Source: Paenibacillus sp. FSL K6-3182 (GTDB lineage Bacteria; Bacillota; Bacilli; Paenibacillales; Paenibacillaceae). From it: a DNA stretch of 64,000 nt. Both the position numbers and the translations under genes were made by a program. Positions within the stretch are counted from its first letter, which is position 1. The number at the start of each line of letters is the position of its first letter. The stretch lies in the NCBI RefSeq assembly GCF_037976325.1, contig NZ_CP150265.1:4707501-4771500 (forward strand), written 5' to 3'. Positions 1 through 7,672 of the stretch are shown here, piece by piece. The notes beneath the pieces are model-generated. The model worked only from the letters and a program-made list of their open reading frames with translations. It was not told the DNA's origin and made no database searches.

Positions 1-480
1 CCACATAAGCGGTGTATCGATCACAAACGGATAGTCCATCGACAAGTTCAGCGTCACATTCAACGACTTTACGAATATATCCCGGCAGTCCGGATATCCA
101 CTAAAGTCCGTTTCGCATACTCCTGTTACGATATGTTTCGCACCAAGCTGCTTTGCAAGCACTGCTGCGAACGTAAGAAATAAGAGATTGCGGCCATCAA
201 CAAAAGTTGTAGGCAGCTCTCCTTCTTTTTGCTCAATAGCGATATCGTCTCTTGTGAGTGCATTAGGTGCCAATTGATTAAGAAGGGACATATCAAGAAT
301 ATGATGCTTAATCTGAAGTTCCTTGGCAATATCCGCCGCGCAATCCAGCTCAAGCTTATGCCGCTGCCCATAGTTGAACGTAACGGCCTCTACCTCCGCG
401 AATCGTTCCATTGCCCAAAATAAACAGGTCGTGCTGTCCTGACCGCCGCTAAACACAACGATCGCTTTTTCTGATTTCAT
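1..480 (-). CDS. queC: 7-cyano-7-deazaguanine synthase QueC (3' part beyond window)
   Basis: This is the N-terminal 160 residues of QueC, the ATP-dependent enzyme that converts 7-carboxy-7-deazaguanine to preQ0 in queuosine synthesis. The PP-loop SGGQDST sits at residues 11-17, followed by FNYGQRH and the family segments VDGRN and [14 protein letters not shown]. The ATG at 480 follows an AGGGAG ribosome site. The gene reads off the left edge of the window, so the zinc-binding C-terminus is not visible. A preQ1-I riboswitch and terminator lie upstream, which independently supports the assignment. Further queuosine genes are probably downstream, outside the window. Confidence 0.95.
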   Translation of the reverse strand, partial: MKSEKAIVVFSGGQDSTTCLFWAMERFAEVEAVTFNYGQRHKLELDCAADIAKELQIKHHILDMSLLNQLAPNALTRDDIAIEQKEGELPTTFVDGRNLLFLTFAAVLAKQLGAKHIVTGVCETDFSGYPDCRDIFVKSLNVTLNLSMDYPFVIDTPLMW

Positions 481-541
481 GCTGCATCTCCCTCTCTGAT
501 GTGAGAAGACCTGAGATCGCTTGAATTCCTTCGTATGTACA

Positions 542-590
542 TAAAAAACCAAAGAAACGGCGCGAAGCGTTAAAAAAACCGCTTCGCGCC
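542..590 (-). terminator. Intrinsic terminator, expression platform of preQ1 riboswitch
   Basis: On the minus strand an 11-bp perfect GC-rich stem (GGCGCGAAGCG / CGCTTCGCGCC) with a T-rich loop is followed by a T-rich tail. It lies between the preQ1 aptamer and queC, so it is the natural off-switch. A second imperfect hairpin at about 592-640 between aptamer and terminator may be the alternative fold. Confidence 0.8.
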
Positions 591-633
591 GAACGCGAAA
601 ACGACGATGTCACCTAATGGGACAATCGTTTCG

Positions 634-670
634 CATAGTTTTTTATAGAGGGAGTTCGCGAACCTCTCCC
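634..670 (-). promoter_or_regulatory. preQ1-I riboswitch aptamer
   Basis: The minus strand reads GGGAGAGGTTCGCGAACTCC followed by CTCTATAAAAAACTATG. This is the P1 stem, C-rich loop and A-rich 3' tail of the class-I preQ1 H-type pseudoknot, as known upstream of the Bacillus queC operon. It lies about 150 nt upstream of queC and is followed by a terminator, so preQ1 binding should switch off queuosine genes. A possible -10 (TATAGT, 735-740 minus) would give a leader starting near 728. Confidence 0.92.
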
Positions 671-821
671 GAGAGCTATCATTGTCCGTAGACAACAGCT
701 TCGGAGTTTCTTCTTCAGTTGTTCATTCACAAGTACTATAGCATAGCTTCTTGCTTAAAGAAACAGACAGTATTTCACTGTAAATATTAGGAACTTAGAG
801 GGCTGGAATATAAAAAAACAT

Positions 822-1343
822 CTATCCAGCAATCTCTTTCAGCTTCATCAAAGTCTTAAGGACATGATCAATTAGCTCCGGAATATCCTCCATTTGCTCT
901 TCGCCTATTTTGCGACTAAAGCCAAGCTCGATTACATTCGAATAGGTAGGCAGCTCCGTGCCAAAAAGGTAGCTTATCGTTTGTGTCGGTTCTATATCCG
1001 GCTCCCAAATACGCTGCATGACTTGCTTAATTTGGCTGCACTGCGTAGCGACATCCGTCACTTCCATGAAGAAACGAATTCGAAGCGAGCATGCAGGGGT
1101 CTCGCCCGTCAGCTCCAATATTTCCGCCGCCAAATCCTTAAGCGAAGCAGTCAGCTGAATTTCTGCAGACACCCCAGCATATTCAGCAAGCTTAAACTCA
1201 AGCATAAATTCTCGCGACATAACCGCCAGCTCTAGACGATCTACCCGGTTGATAATATCAATTTTCCGGTCGAGCGTATCCAAATCATAGAGCTGATTCT
1301 CAAAGACTACTTTCAAATTTTCATAAACAGTTGGATCAAACAT
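822..1343 (-). CDS. Conserved hypothetical protein, 173 aa
   Basis: I do not recognise this protein's function. It is a soluble 173-residue protein without signal peptide or membrane segment, rich in acidic and leucine residues. It starts MFDPTVYENLKVVFENQLYD, and the C-terminal third looks like an amphipathic helix (ELIDHVLKTLMKLKEI). The ATG at 1343 has a GAGGG ribosome site. The gene stands alone between queC and a divergent DJ-1-like gene. A 9-bp inverted repeat lies just upstream of its ribosome site. It is probably a real gene, because reading frame, start signal and strand are consistent over the full intergenic interval. Confidence 0.7.
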   Translation of the reverse strand: MFDPTVYENLKVVFENQLYDLDTLDRKIDIINRVDRLELAVMSREFMLEFKLAEYAGVSAEIQLTASLKDLAAEILELTGETPACSLRIRFFMEVTDVATQCSQIKQVMQRIWEPDIEPTQTISYLFGTELPTYSNVIELGFSRKIGEEQMEDIPELIDHVLKTLMKLKEIAG

Positions 1344-1360
1344 CGATTTCCCTCACTTAT

Positions 1361-1388
1361 ACTACAATATCGTCTTTGCTATTGTAGT
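1361..1388. repeat. 9-bp perfect inverted repeat upstream of hypothetical gene
   Basis: ACTACAATA and TATTGTAGT are separated by 10 bp, just upstream of the ribosome site of the 173-aa gene and in the divergent intergenic space with the DJ-1-like gene. It could be an operator or an mRNA hairpin. There is no T-run, so it is not an intrinsic terminator. Confidence 0.5.
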
Positions 1389-1497
1389 CGATAAGAGAAA
1401 CAGAATCGAGCCTTCGATCCGCTTTTTTAACACTTTAATCTATACCGAAGTCCATATTTGTAATATTATTGCAATAAAGAAAAGAGGTGCTGCATCG

Positions 1498-2079
1498 ATG
1501 AAAATAGCTTTTATTTTATTTGATGGCGTTACTTTTTTGGATTTTGTCGGCTTCTATGATGTCATCACTCGATTGAAGTACTACGAATCAACAAAAGAGT
1601 TCTCTTGGGATATTTGTGGGCTGCAGGAAGAGGTTACGGATGAGCTTGGCATGACGATTAAAATCAATCAAGTCAAGCCGGATCTCACGCAATATGACCT
1701 CATTTTCATTCCCGGTGGACTTGGAACAAGAGCGTTAAGATTTGATGATTCGTTCACCGCTTGGATAAAGGAGGCCCAGCAGGCAGAGTATATCGTATCG
1801 GTTTGCACAGGATCGCTGCTGCTTGGAGCTGCTGGTTATCTGACCAATAAAAACGCGACCACTCATCCGTTCGCCTATGATTTATTAGAGCCCTACTGTA
1901 AAGAGGTTATTCGCTCACGAATTGTACGGGACGGCAATGTCATTACAGCTGGAGGAGTTGCCACCTCGATTGACTTGGGTCTTTACATCATCGGTTTTTT
2001 CTTAGAAGAGCATGAGGTGAAAAGCATTAAAAAACAAATGGATTACCCTTATGAGATGGAAGGCATAGCGATCTATTAA
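1498..2079 (+). CDS. DJ-1/PfpI family protein (class I glutamine amidotransferase-like)
   Basis: This 193-residue cytosolic protein has the ThiJ/PfpI fold. Visible landmarks are the N-terminal strand KIAFILFDGVTFLDF, the IPGGLGTRAL glycine-rich turn at about 71-80, and the nucleophile elbow SVCTGSLLLGAAG with Cys103. A histidine follows in TTHPFAYD. Members include chaperones, glyoxalase-like enzymes and isonitrile hydratases; the AraC/isonitrile-hydratase-like form is closest in style. The exact substrate cannot be told. The ATG at 1498 has a GAGGTG site. It is followed after 53 bp by a HAD phosphatase on the same strand, so the two may be co-transcribed. Confidence 0.85.
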   Translation: MKIAFILFDGVTFLDFVGFYDVITRLKYYESTKEFSWDICGLQEEVTDELGMTIKINQVKPDLTQYDLIFIPGGLGTRALRFDDSFTAWIKEAQQAEYIVSVCTGSLLLGAAGYLTNKNATTHPFAYDLLEPYCKEVIRSRIVRDGNVITAGGVATSIDLGLYIIGFFLEEHEVKSIKKQMDYPYEMEGIAIY

Positions 2080-2132
2080 ACCCCACCTAATAAATACGAT
2101 GTTGTTTCGCAAGAACAGACGGAGGTGACCCA

Positions 2133-2798
2133 TTGAGCACCATTGATACGACTATCTTTGACCTAGACCAGACCTTGCTTGATAAAAACCAATCGTTGAT
2201 CAACTTTGCAAAGTATCAGTATGAACGTTTTGCACTCCATGCCTTCATTGAAGACAGAGATGAATTTATTGCGAAGTTTACTGAATTAAATAATAGGCTC
2301 ATACCCAAAGAAGATGTTTATAACGAGTTAATCGGATATTTCAAGATTGAAGATGCTCTATTTACGCCGCTGCTCGATGATTTAAACAATCACTTTCATC
2401 AATACAGCGTCGGGTTTCCCGGCATGAATGAAATGCTTCTCTCCTTAAAGCAGCGAGGATATAAATTAGGCATGATTACGAATGGCAGGGAATTTTATCA
2501 GAGAAATAAAGTAACTGCTCTCGGTATTATGGAGCTATTTGATGATATTGTGATATCAGGTGCGGTCAATTTGCGAAAGCCTGATCATGCTATTTTTCAA
2601 TTGTCGCTCTCTAATTTAAGCTCTTCGTCTGCGCAGTCCGTTTTTATTGGCGATAATCTCAAGGCTGACATTATTCCGGCGAACGAATTAGGGATGCGAA
2701 CGATTTTGAAGAGCAATGACCTCACGATTAAATTTCCAGATGCGATATGTCATGATTTACGTGAAATTCCAGCCATCATCCATCGTTTTTCAGCATAA
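2133..2798 (+). CDS. HAD family hydrolase (subfamily IA phosphatase)
   Basis: This 221-residue soluble protein carries all four HAD motifs: DLDQT (nucleophile Asp10, acid Asp12), a threonine in MITNGRE, the lysine in RKPDHAIF and the acidic motif IGDNLKADI. The helical cap between motifs I and II is of subfamily IA, as in phosphoglycolate-phosphatase-like and nucleotidase-like enzymes. It starts with TTG at 2133 behind a near-perfect GGAGGTGA ribosome site. The substrate is unknown. It sits just downstream of the DJ-1-like gene and ends at a nested hairpin. Confidence 0.9.
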   Translation: MSTIDTTIFDLDQTLLDKNQSLINFAKYQYERFALHAFIEDRDEFIAKFTELNNRLIPKEDVYNELIGYFKIEDALFTPLLDDLNNHFHQYSVGFPGMNEMLLSLKQRGYKLGMITNGREFYQRNKVTALGIMELFDDIVISGAVNLRKPDHAIFQLSLSNLSSSSAQSVFIGDNLKADIIPANELGMRTILKSNDLTIKFPDAICHDLREIPAIIHRFSA

Positions 2799-2808
2799 AA
2801 GAAGCCAC

Positions 2809-2854
2809 AGAGGCTGCTCCTCAAGTAGATTTATCTACATGTGGAACAGCCTCT
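2809..2854. terminator. Nested hairpin between convergent genes
   Basis: An outer stem AGAGGCTG / CAGCCTCT encloses an inner GTAGAT-tt-ATCTAC hairpin, placed between the HAD gene and the convergent esterase gene. There is no clear T-run on either side, so termination is plausible rather than certain. Confidence 0.5.
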
Positions 2855-2901
2855 TCGTATGTCAATAATTCAGCTATTTAGCTTCACCGCCGCTGCCGCT
2901 T

Positions 2902-4011
2902 CTAACGCCCCTTTAAATATAAAAGCAGCGGCGATAAAGCGAGCTCACGCACGCCTTCTGCTACTAATCCAGCAATTTGAATGCCGCCCAGCTCTTGAAA
3001 ATGTGTGTCGTCCTGAGCGCCATCAGGAAAATGAATAAATTCTCCCGGATAAGCCCACATGAACAGCGCTTTAGACGGCTCGTCTCCCAAACGCTCATAC
3101 AAATCTTTGCTCTTTGCAGCCAAATCGATCAACGGAACATCCAGCTCTGCCGCAAGCTGCTTCATTCCGAGCAAATAATCACCATGAGTATCGATAATCC
3201 TGCCTTGCTCGTCGAACTTGCGGCGATGCATCGGTGTAATTAATACAGGTTTTGCACCGCGTGCCCTTGATTCCTCTACATAAACGGCCAGCATCTCCTT
3301 AAAGCTGCCAAACGGTTCAGTTGCCCGCTCTTCATCCGGCTTCTCGTCATTATGTCCGAATTGAATCCATAAATAGTCGCCCGGCTTTATTTGCTCCATG
3401 ATTGCTGCCAATCGCCCTTCGTTAATAAAGCTTCGTGAGCTTCTTCCCGACATGGCATGATTATCAATCGCTACATCCGTCTTAAAATAAAGCGGAAGCA
3501 TCTGCCCCCATCCGGCATATGGGAACGTATCTTGATCGGTTACGGTTGAGTCTCCCGCCAAATAAATCGTCGTCGCTTGCTTCGCCTCGTCAATCTGAAG
3601 TGCATTTATTCGCGGCGCTACTCCTGAGAAGACAAGCCGCAGCCGTCCATCGGTTACTTTGACGGTGAAGCTGTGCACCGCATATTGTCCTGCTGATGTA
3701 ACAGCCTTGTGCAGCACTATGCGCCCTACGCCATATTTTAACGTTGTAGAGGTTGGAGCAATGGCATCGCCTATCGTAGCTGTTATCGTGTAGCAGCCAT
3801 TTGGCAGATCAACAACAAACGCGGCTTCAAGTGGAATACAGAATGCTCCGCGAAGACGATCCGCCTCTTCTCTATTCCGTGAGCTTATACGCAGGGTTGA
3901 CTCAAAACCGTAGCCTGCGTCTTTGTTATAGATCGTATTCGGCAGTACTTGTATATAAGGTGAAGCGGGAGCGCTGCCGATACCAAAATCAAACTTAAGC
4001 GAAACAGTCAT
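2902..4011 (-). CDS. SGNH/GDSL esterase, rhamnogalacturonan acetylesterase-like
   Basis: This 369-residue enzyme probably deacetylates pectin-derived oligosaccharides. Residues 1-140 resemble a beta-sandwich carbohydrate-binding module starting FDFGIGSA. The SGNH hydrolase domain follows: block I AGDSTV with Ser155, block II glycine in MSGRSS, block III FGHND, and block V DDTHF carrying the catalytic Asp and His. This arrangement matches the CE12 / YesT-YxiM type of rhamnogalacturonan acetylesterase. No signal peptide is seen, so it likely acts on imported fragments. It fits the wider rhamnose and cell-wall sugar theme but is not in an operon with other sugar genes here. Confidence 0.85.
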   Translation of the reverse strand: MTVSLKFDFGIGSAPASPYIQVLPNTIYNKDAGYGFESTLRISSRNREEADRLRGAFCIPLEAAFVVDLPNGCYTITATIGDAIAPTSTTLKYGVGRIVLHKAVTSAGQYAVHSFTVKVTDGRLRLVFSGVAPRINALQIDEAKQATTIYLAGDSTVTDQDTFPYAGWGQMLPLYFKTDVAIDNHAMSGRSSRSFINEGRLAAIMEQIKPGDYLWIQFGHNDEKPDEERATEPFGSFKEMLAVYVEESRARGAKPVLITPMHRRKFDEQGRIIDTHGDYLLGMKQLAAELDVPLIDLAAKSKDLYERLGDEPSKALFMWAYPGEFIHFPDGAQDDTHFQELGGIQIAGLVAEGVRELALSPLLLYLKGR

Positions 4012-4223
4012 TAAGGCACCATCCTAACGGTTTATTTATGTCATTCTAGAATATCAAAATACGGCAAGATAGGAAGTGAATTAGAAGGGGTTTTTGTTCA
4101 AAATTCAGTCCACCTGCGTTTGATTGCCTTATGAAGAAGCGCAGTCCCTTATCTTTTTCACTCGATGGATCTCTACTAGTTATACATTAGAGAAAAATTC
4201 CATAGTAATAAATTCGTCAAAAT

Positions 4224-4251
4224 TTGCGTTACCCGCGGAATTCCGTATACT
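4224..4251 (+). promoter_or_regulatory. Probable sigma-A promoter of the J-domain-like gene
   Basis: TTGCGT and TATACT are separated by 16 bp, about 50 bp upstream of the start codon. The rest of the 288-bp gap from 4012 shows nothing else recognisable. Confidence 0.55.
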
Positions 4252-4299
4252 AATAGATAGGAATCATATAGGAGCTATTTACTAATTGAGGTGACACAA

Positions 4300-5202
4300 G
4301 TGGACGAGTTAAAACAAGCCTATGAAACGATGGGGCTGCCAGAACTTGCGGCCAAAGAGGAAGTGGAGAAGCGTTATACGACACTTATGCGTCAATCACG
4401 CTCCAGAGCACAGCTGCAGAAGGATAACGCGGGGGATGCGGATGAATCTTTTGCAACGATTACGAAAGCATATCGACTGATTCTCGAGTACGAGGATCGC
4501 AAGCTAACCGATGCCTTCAACGAGCAAGAGTACGGTAAATACAAGAAGATGGCTGGACAAGCTCAGAAAATGGATCATTTCTGGCGCTATTACAAGTTTC
4601 ACACGCTCGGAGCCATCGCTGCGGTAGCACTTATTATTTATGGTGTAATCAGCTTCATGAACTATCGTGAAGAACAAGAGCGACTCGCTAATTTGCCGCC
4701 CGTCGATTTGAACGTTTCATTTATGGGCAATTACATGCTGAAGGATGATGCGCCTAAGAAAGAGCCTATTGAAACCGCTCTTTTGACAGCGTTTCCCGAA
4801 TGGAAGAGATTTGTTTCTACGCTTACGTTTGTCCCGAAAGACCAGCAATCTCAATTTGCCTATATGCAGAAAGCAGTGCTCGTACTAGCTACTGAGCATC
4901 CGGATGTATATATTATGGATGAGAGCATTTTTGATTGGATCGGCGTTCAGGGAATGCTTATGAAGCTAGACGACGATGTTAACGGAGTGTTCAAGCCGTA
5001 CATGACTGACAGCCTTTCGAAGAAGCTTAAGACCGACGAGGATACACAAGAGCATGTATACGGAATTGATCTGAGCAAGAGTGCACTGGTCAACCAGCTT
5101 CCGCTGTACAAAGAAAACATGATTATCGGCATTAGAGTCGATAGCAAAAATCCAGACAAAGCCAAAGCATTCATTAATAAATACTTGGCTACAATAAAAT
5201 AG
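4300..5202 (+). CDS. J-domain-like membrane-anchored protein
   Basis: This 300-residue protein has an N-terminal DnaJ-like helical region (about 1-70: LKQAYETMGLP, VEKRYTTLMRQSRS, FATITKAYRLILEYED). It lacks the HPD tripeptide needed to stimulate DnaK. One transmembrane helix follows at about residues 102-122 (LGAIAAVALIIYGVISF), then a roughly 180-residue outside domain without a recognised fold. Paenibacilli commonly annotate such proteins as J domain-containing, but without HPD a co-chaperone role is doubtful. I choose the GTG at 4300 because TGAGGTGA lies 6 nt upstream; a GTG at 4291 overlaps that ribosome site. Confidence 0.75.
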   Translation: MDELKQAYETMGLPELAAKEEVEKRYTTLMRQSRSRAQLQKDNAGDADESFATITKAYRLILEYEDRKLTDAFNEQEYGKYKKMAGQAQKMDHFWRYYKFHTLGAIAAVALIIYGVISFMNYREEQERLANLPPVDLNVSFMGNYMLKDDAPKKEPIETALLTAFPEWKRFVSTLTFVPKDQQSQFAYMQKAVLVLATEHPDVYIMDESIFDWIGVQGMLMKLDDDVNGVFKPYMTDSLSKKLKTDEDTQEHVYGIDLSKSALVNQLPLYKENMIIGIRVDSKNPDKAKAFINKYLATIK

Positions 5203-5211
5203 CTAAATAAC

Positions 5212-5269
5212 AAAAAAAGCCCGATTCCGACAGCCATAATGATGGTATGTGCGGAAATCGGGCTTTTTT
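5212..5269. terminator. Bidirectional intrinsic terminator
   Basis: AAGCCCGATT and AATCGGGCTT form a stem with A-run before and T-run after. It separates the J-domain-like gene from the convergent nas operon and can act in both directions. Confidence 0.85.
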
Positions 5270-5536
5270 GGATAAAGAATCCCTACAGTCCACCTCCATC
5301 TGTATATTTCAACGTAGCGTTTTTTATAAATAAAACTTTAGACTGACCTACAAAAAATAAACAGTGAGCCCTGGACGGGAAAACAAAGTCCTAAACTTCG
5401 TTATGCTTTCCAAACAGTAACGCTCATGCCTATCCCCTCCGTATATAGTTGTAAACCACGCGCGACCTTCATGTCATGCAAGACGCAAGAAAGGACCGCT
5501 TTGCTCCAATGTTGGCAGCTTATAAAGATCCTTCTC
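5270..5536. other. Gap downstream of nasC with a possible 8-codon micro-ORF
   Basis: No clear gene is seen here. On the minus strand a GGAGGGG site is followed 7 nt later by ATG and an 8-codon frame (MSVTVWKA, 5401-5427). Such a short frame may be chance, so it is noted and not called a gene. Confidence 0.3.
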
Positions 5537-7672
5537 TTATTTCCGTAAACGCAGCGTTGTTATCGCAACGGTTGATGTTTTGAAGCCCGGCATTTTGCAA
5601 TGGGGATCCAGCTCGGGACTAGTTGCCTTATTCACGTTCTGCACACCGCCCCAGTGCATGGGTACAAATACGGTATCCTCCCTAATCTTATCGGTGATTC
5701 TGCTTCGAACGTTGAAACTGCCTCTGCGTGAAGTCACCTCCACCCATTCGCCATCCTCAACTCGAAGCTTTTGAGCAGTTTTCGGATGAATTTCAATATA
5801 GTTTTCGATATTTCGTGCAGCTAAAGACGGACTTTTACGTGTTTGAACACCCGTCAAGTAGTGAGACAGTACTCTTCCGTTTGTCATCGTTAGCGGATAT
5901 TTTTCGCTAGGTATCTCCTCAGGAAGACGGCTGGCCACTGGCATAAAGATCGCTTTTCCATCCGAATGTGCAAAGGCATCAGTAAACATCATGCCTTGAT
6001 TTCCATCCTCCTCGGTAGAGGTGCATGGCCAATAGATGCCGCCTTCCCGCCGCAACCGATCATAAGTAATACCATAGTAATCCGCTAACCCGCCACGGCT
6101 TGCAAGTCGCAGCTCCTCAAAGATTTGTTCGGCAGATTGGAAGGAGAAATATCTCTTCTTGCCCAATTCTTCGGCTATTTGGCACAAAATAGACCAGTCA
6201 TGCCTTGTCTCACCTGGCGAAGCGATCGTAGATTCTCTTAAAAGCACTCGGCCTTCCAGATTAGTCAAGGTACCGTCATTCTCTAAGTACGCCGTGACCG
6301 GCAATACAATATCGGCTAATTTAGCCGTCTCTGACAAAAACATGTCCGCTACCACTAAAAAATCTAAGTTTTGTAATCCTTTCTCGACTAAATTAGCATT
6401 TGGATTTGATACGATTGGATTAGAGCCCATCACGAACAGTGAACGAATAACGCGCTGATGAACAAGCTCCATCATTTCATACGCGGACACACCCTTTCGC
6501 GGCAGCTCAGTAGGATCAATTCCCCACACGCCAGCCACATATGAGCGGTCCTGCTCGTCTTCTATATTCCGGTACCCTGGCAATTGATCGCTTTTTTGTC
6601 CATGTTCTCTTCCGCCCTGCCCATTGCCCTGTCCGGTAACGGCGCCGTAGCCGCATCCAGATTTGCCGACTTTTCCGGTAGCAAGTACGAGGTTCAAAAA
6701 GTTTCTTACTCCTACATGGCCGTCAGTCTGTTGTTCAACACCTCTCGCAGTGAAAATAATGCCGGTTTCCGCGCGTCCATACGCCATCGCCGCTTTTTGA
6801 ATAGCAGCTACCTTTAAGCCCGTTAAATCGGCCACTTCTTCCAGCTGAATGCCGGATAGATGATCCTTTAATTCAGCAAATCCATTGGTTCTTCTCGAAA
6901 TGAACGTTTCATCTATCAGCTTCTCATCCAGCAGCACCTTCAGCAATCCATTAACGAGTGCAGCATCTGTACCGGGCTTAAGCTGTAAATGGATGTCGGC
7001 AATCGCTGCCGTTGCCGTAACTCTCGGATCAATAACGATGATGATGGCTCCATTTTCTTTTGCTTTTGTGAAATAAGGCATCAATGTGGGCTGACATTCG
7101 GCTATATTCGTTCCTGCCAAAATAATGCACCGAGCAAGCGGAATATCGGATAATCGACAGGTCAGTCCTCGATCGATACCGAAGGTTTTGTTGCCAGCAG
7201 ACGCTGCAGCAGACATGCAAAATCGACCGTTATAGTCGATATACTTTGTTCCGAGCGCAACTCTGGCGAACTTCCCGAGCAAGTAGGCGCTCTCGTTAGT
7301 CAGCGACCCACCTCCATATACGCCAAGGGAATCAGGGCCATACTCCTTGGCGATGGCTTGGAATCTGCTGCTAATGGTGCTTAATGCTTCCTCCCATGAT
7401 GCAGAGACAAGCTGACCATCCTTCCTTACTAATGGCTGAAGCAGACGCTCTGTACTAGTTGCATGCTGATGTGCATTCATGCCTTTCACGCATAGACGTC
7501 CTTCCGAAGCAGCATTAGCAATTCCTTCAATCACATACGAAGGCCTGCTTGAGCCTAGAACAGGCAGTTCTTTCGTTATGCGCATCTTGCATTGCACACT
7601 GCAAAACGGACATTGCGTATCCATGACGAAGCCTGAATCCTTGCTCATATGAATACCTAACGATTGCTGCAT
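5537..7672 (-). CDS. nasC: Assimilatory nitrate reductase, catalytic molybdenum subunit
   Basis: This 711-residue bis-MGD molybdoenzyme reduces nitrate to nitrite in the cytoplasm. An N-terminal [4Fe-4S] site is formed by Cys21, Cys24, Cys28 and Cys61 (CPFCSVQC and RLCVKG). The molybdopterin oxidoreductase core follows (about 70-470), then the dinucleotide-binding C-terminal domain (about 590-700, NGRVLSHYLTG). There is no Tat signal, in line with an assimilatory cytosolic enzyme. The length matches Bacillus NasC. It overlaps the end of nasB by 16 bp, indicating translational coupling. It is the last gene of the moeA-nasB-nasC transcript. Confidence 0.95.
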   Translation of the reverse strand: MQQSLGIHMSKDSGFVMDTQCPFCSVQCKMRITKELPVLGSSRPSYVIEGIANAASEGRLCVKGMNAHQHATSTERLLQPLVRKDGQLVSASWEEALSTISSRFQAIAKEYGPDSLGVYGGGSLTNESAYLLGKFARVALGTKYIDYNGRFCMSAAASAGNKTFGIDRGLTCRLSDIPLARCIILAGTNIAECQPTLMPYFTKAKENGAIIIVIDPRVTATAAIADIHLQLKPGTDAALVNGLLKVLLDEKLIDETFISRRTNGFAELKDHLSGIQLEEVADLTGLKVAAIQKAAMAYGRAETGIIFTARGVEQQTDGHVGVRNFLNLVLATGKVGKSGCGYGAVTGQGNGQGGREHGQKSDQLPGYRNIEDEQDRSYVAGVWGIDPTELPRKGVSAYEMMELVHQRVIRSLFVMGSNPIVSNPNANLVEKGLQNLDFLVVADMFLSETAKLADIVLPVTAYLENDGTLTNLEGRVLLRESTIASPGETRHDWSILCQIAEELGKKRYFSFQSAEQIFEELRLASRGGLADYYGITYDRLRREGGIYWPCTSTEEDGNQGMMFTDAFAHSDGKAIFMPVASRLPEEIPSEKYPLTMTNGRVLSHYLTGVQTRKSPSLAARNIENYIEIHPKTAQKLRVEDGEWVEVTSRRGSFNVRSRITDKIREDTVFVPMHWGGVQNVNKATSPELDPHCKMPGFKTSTVAITTLRLRK

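Noticed and set aside
4291..4299. GTG at 4291 as start of the J-domain-like gene
   Set aside because: It lies within the TGAGGTGA ribosome site serving the GTG at 4300.
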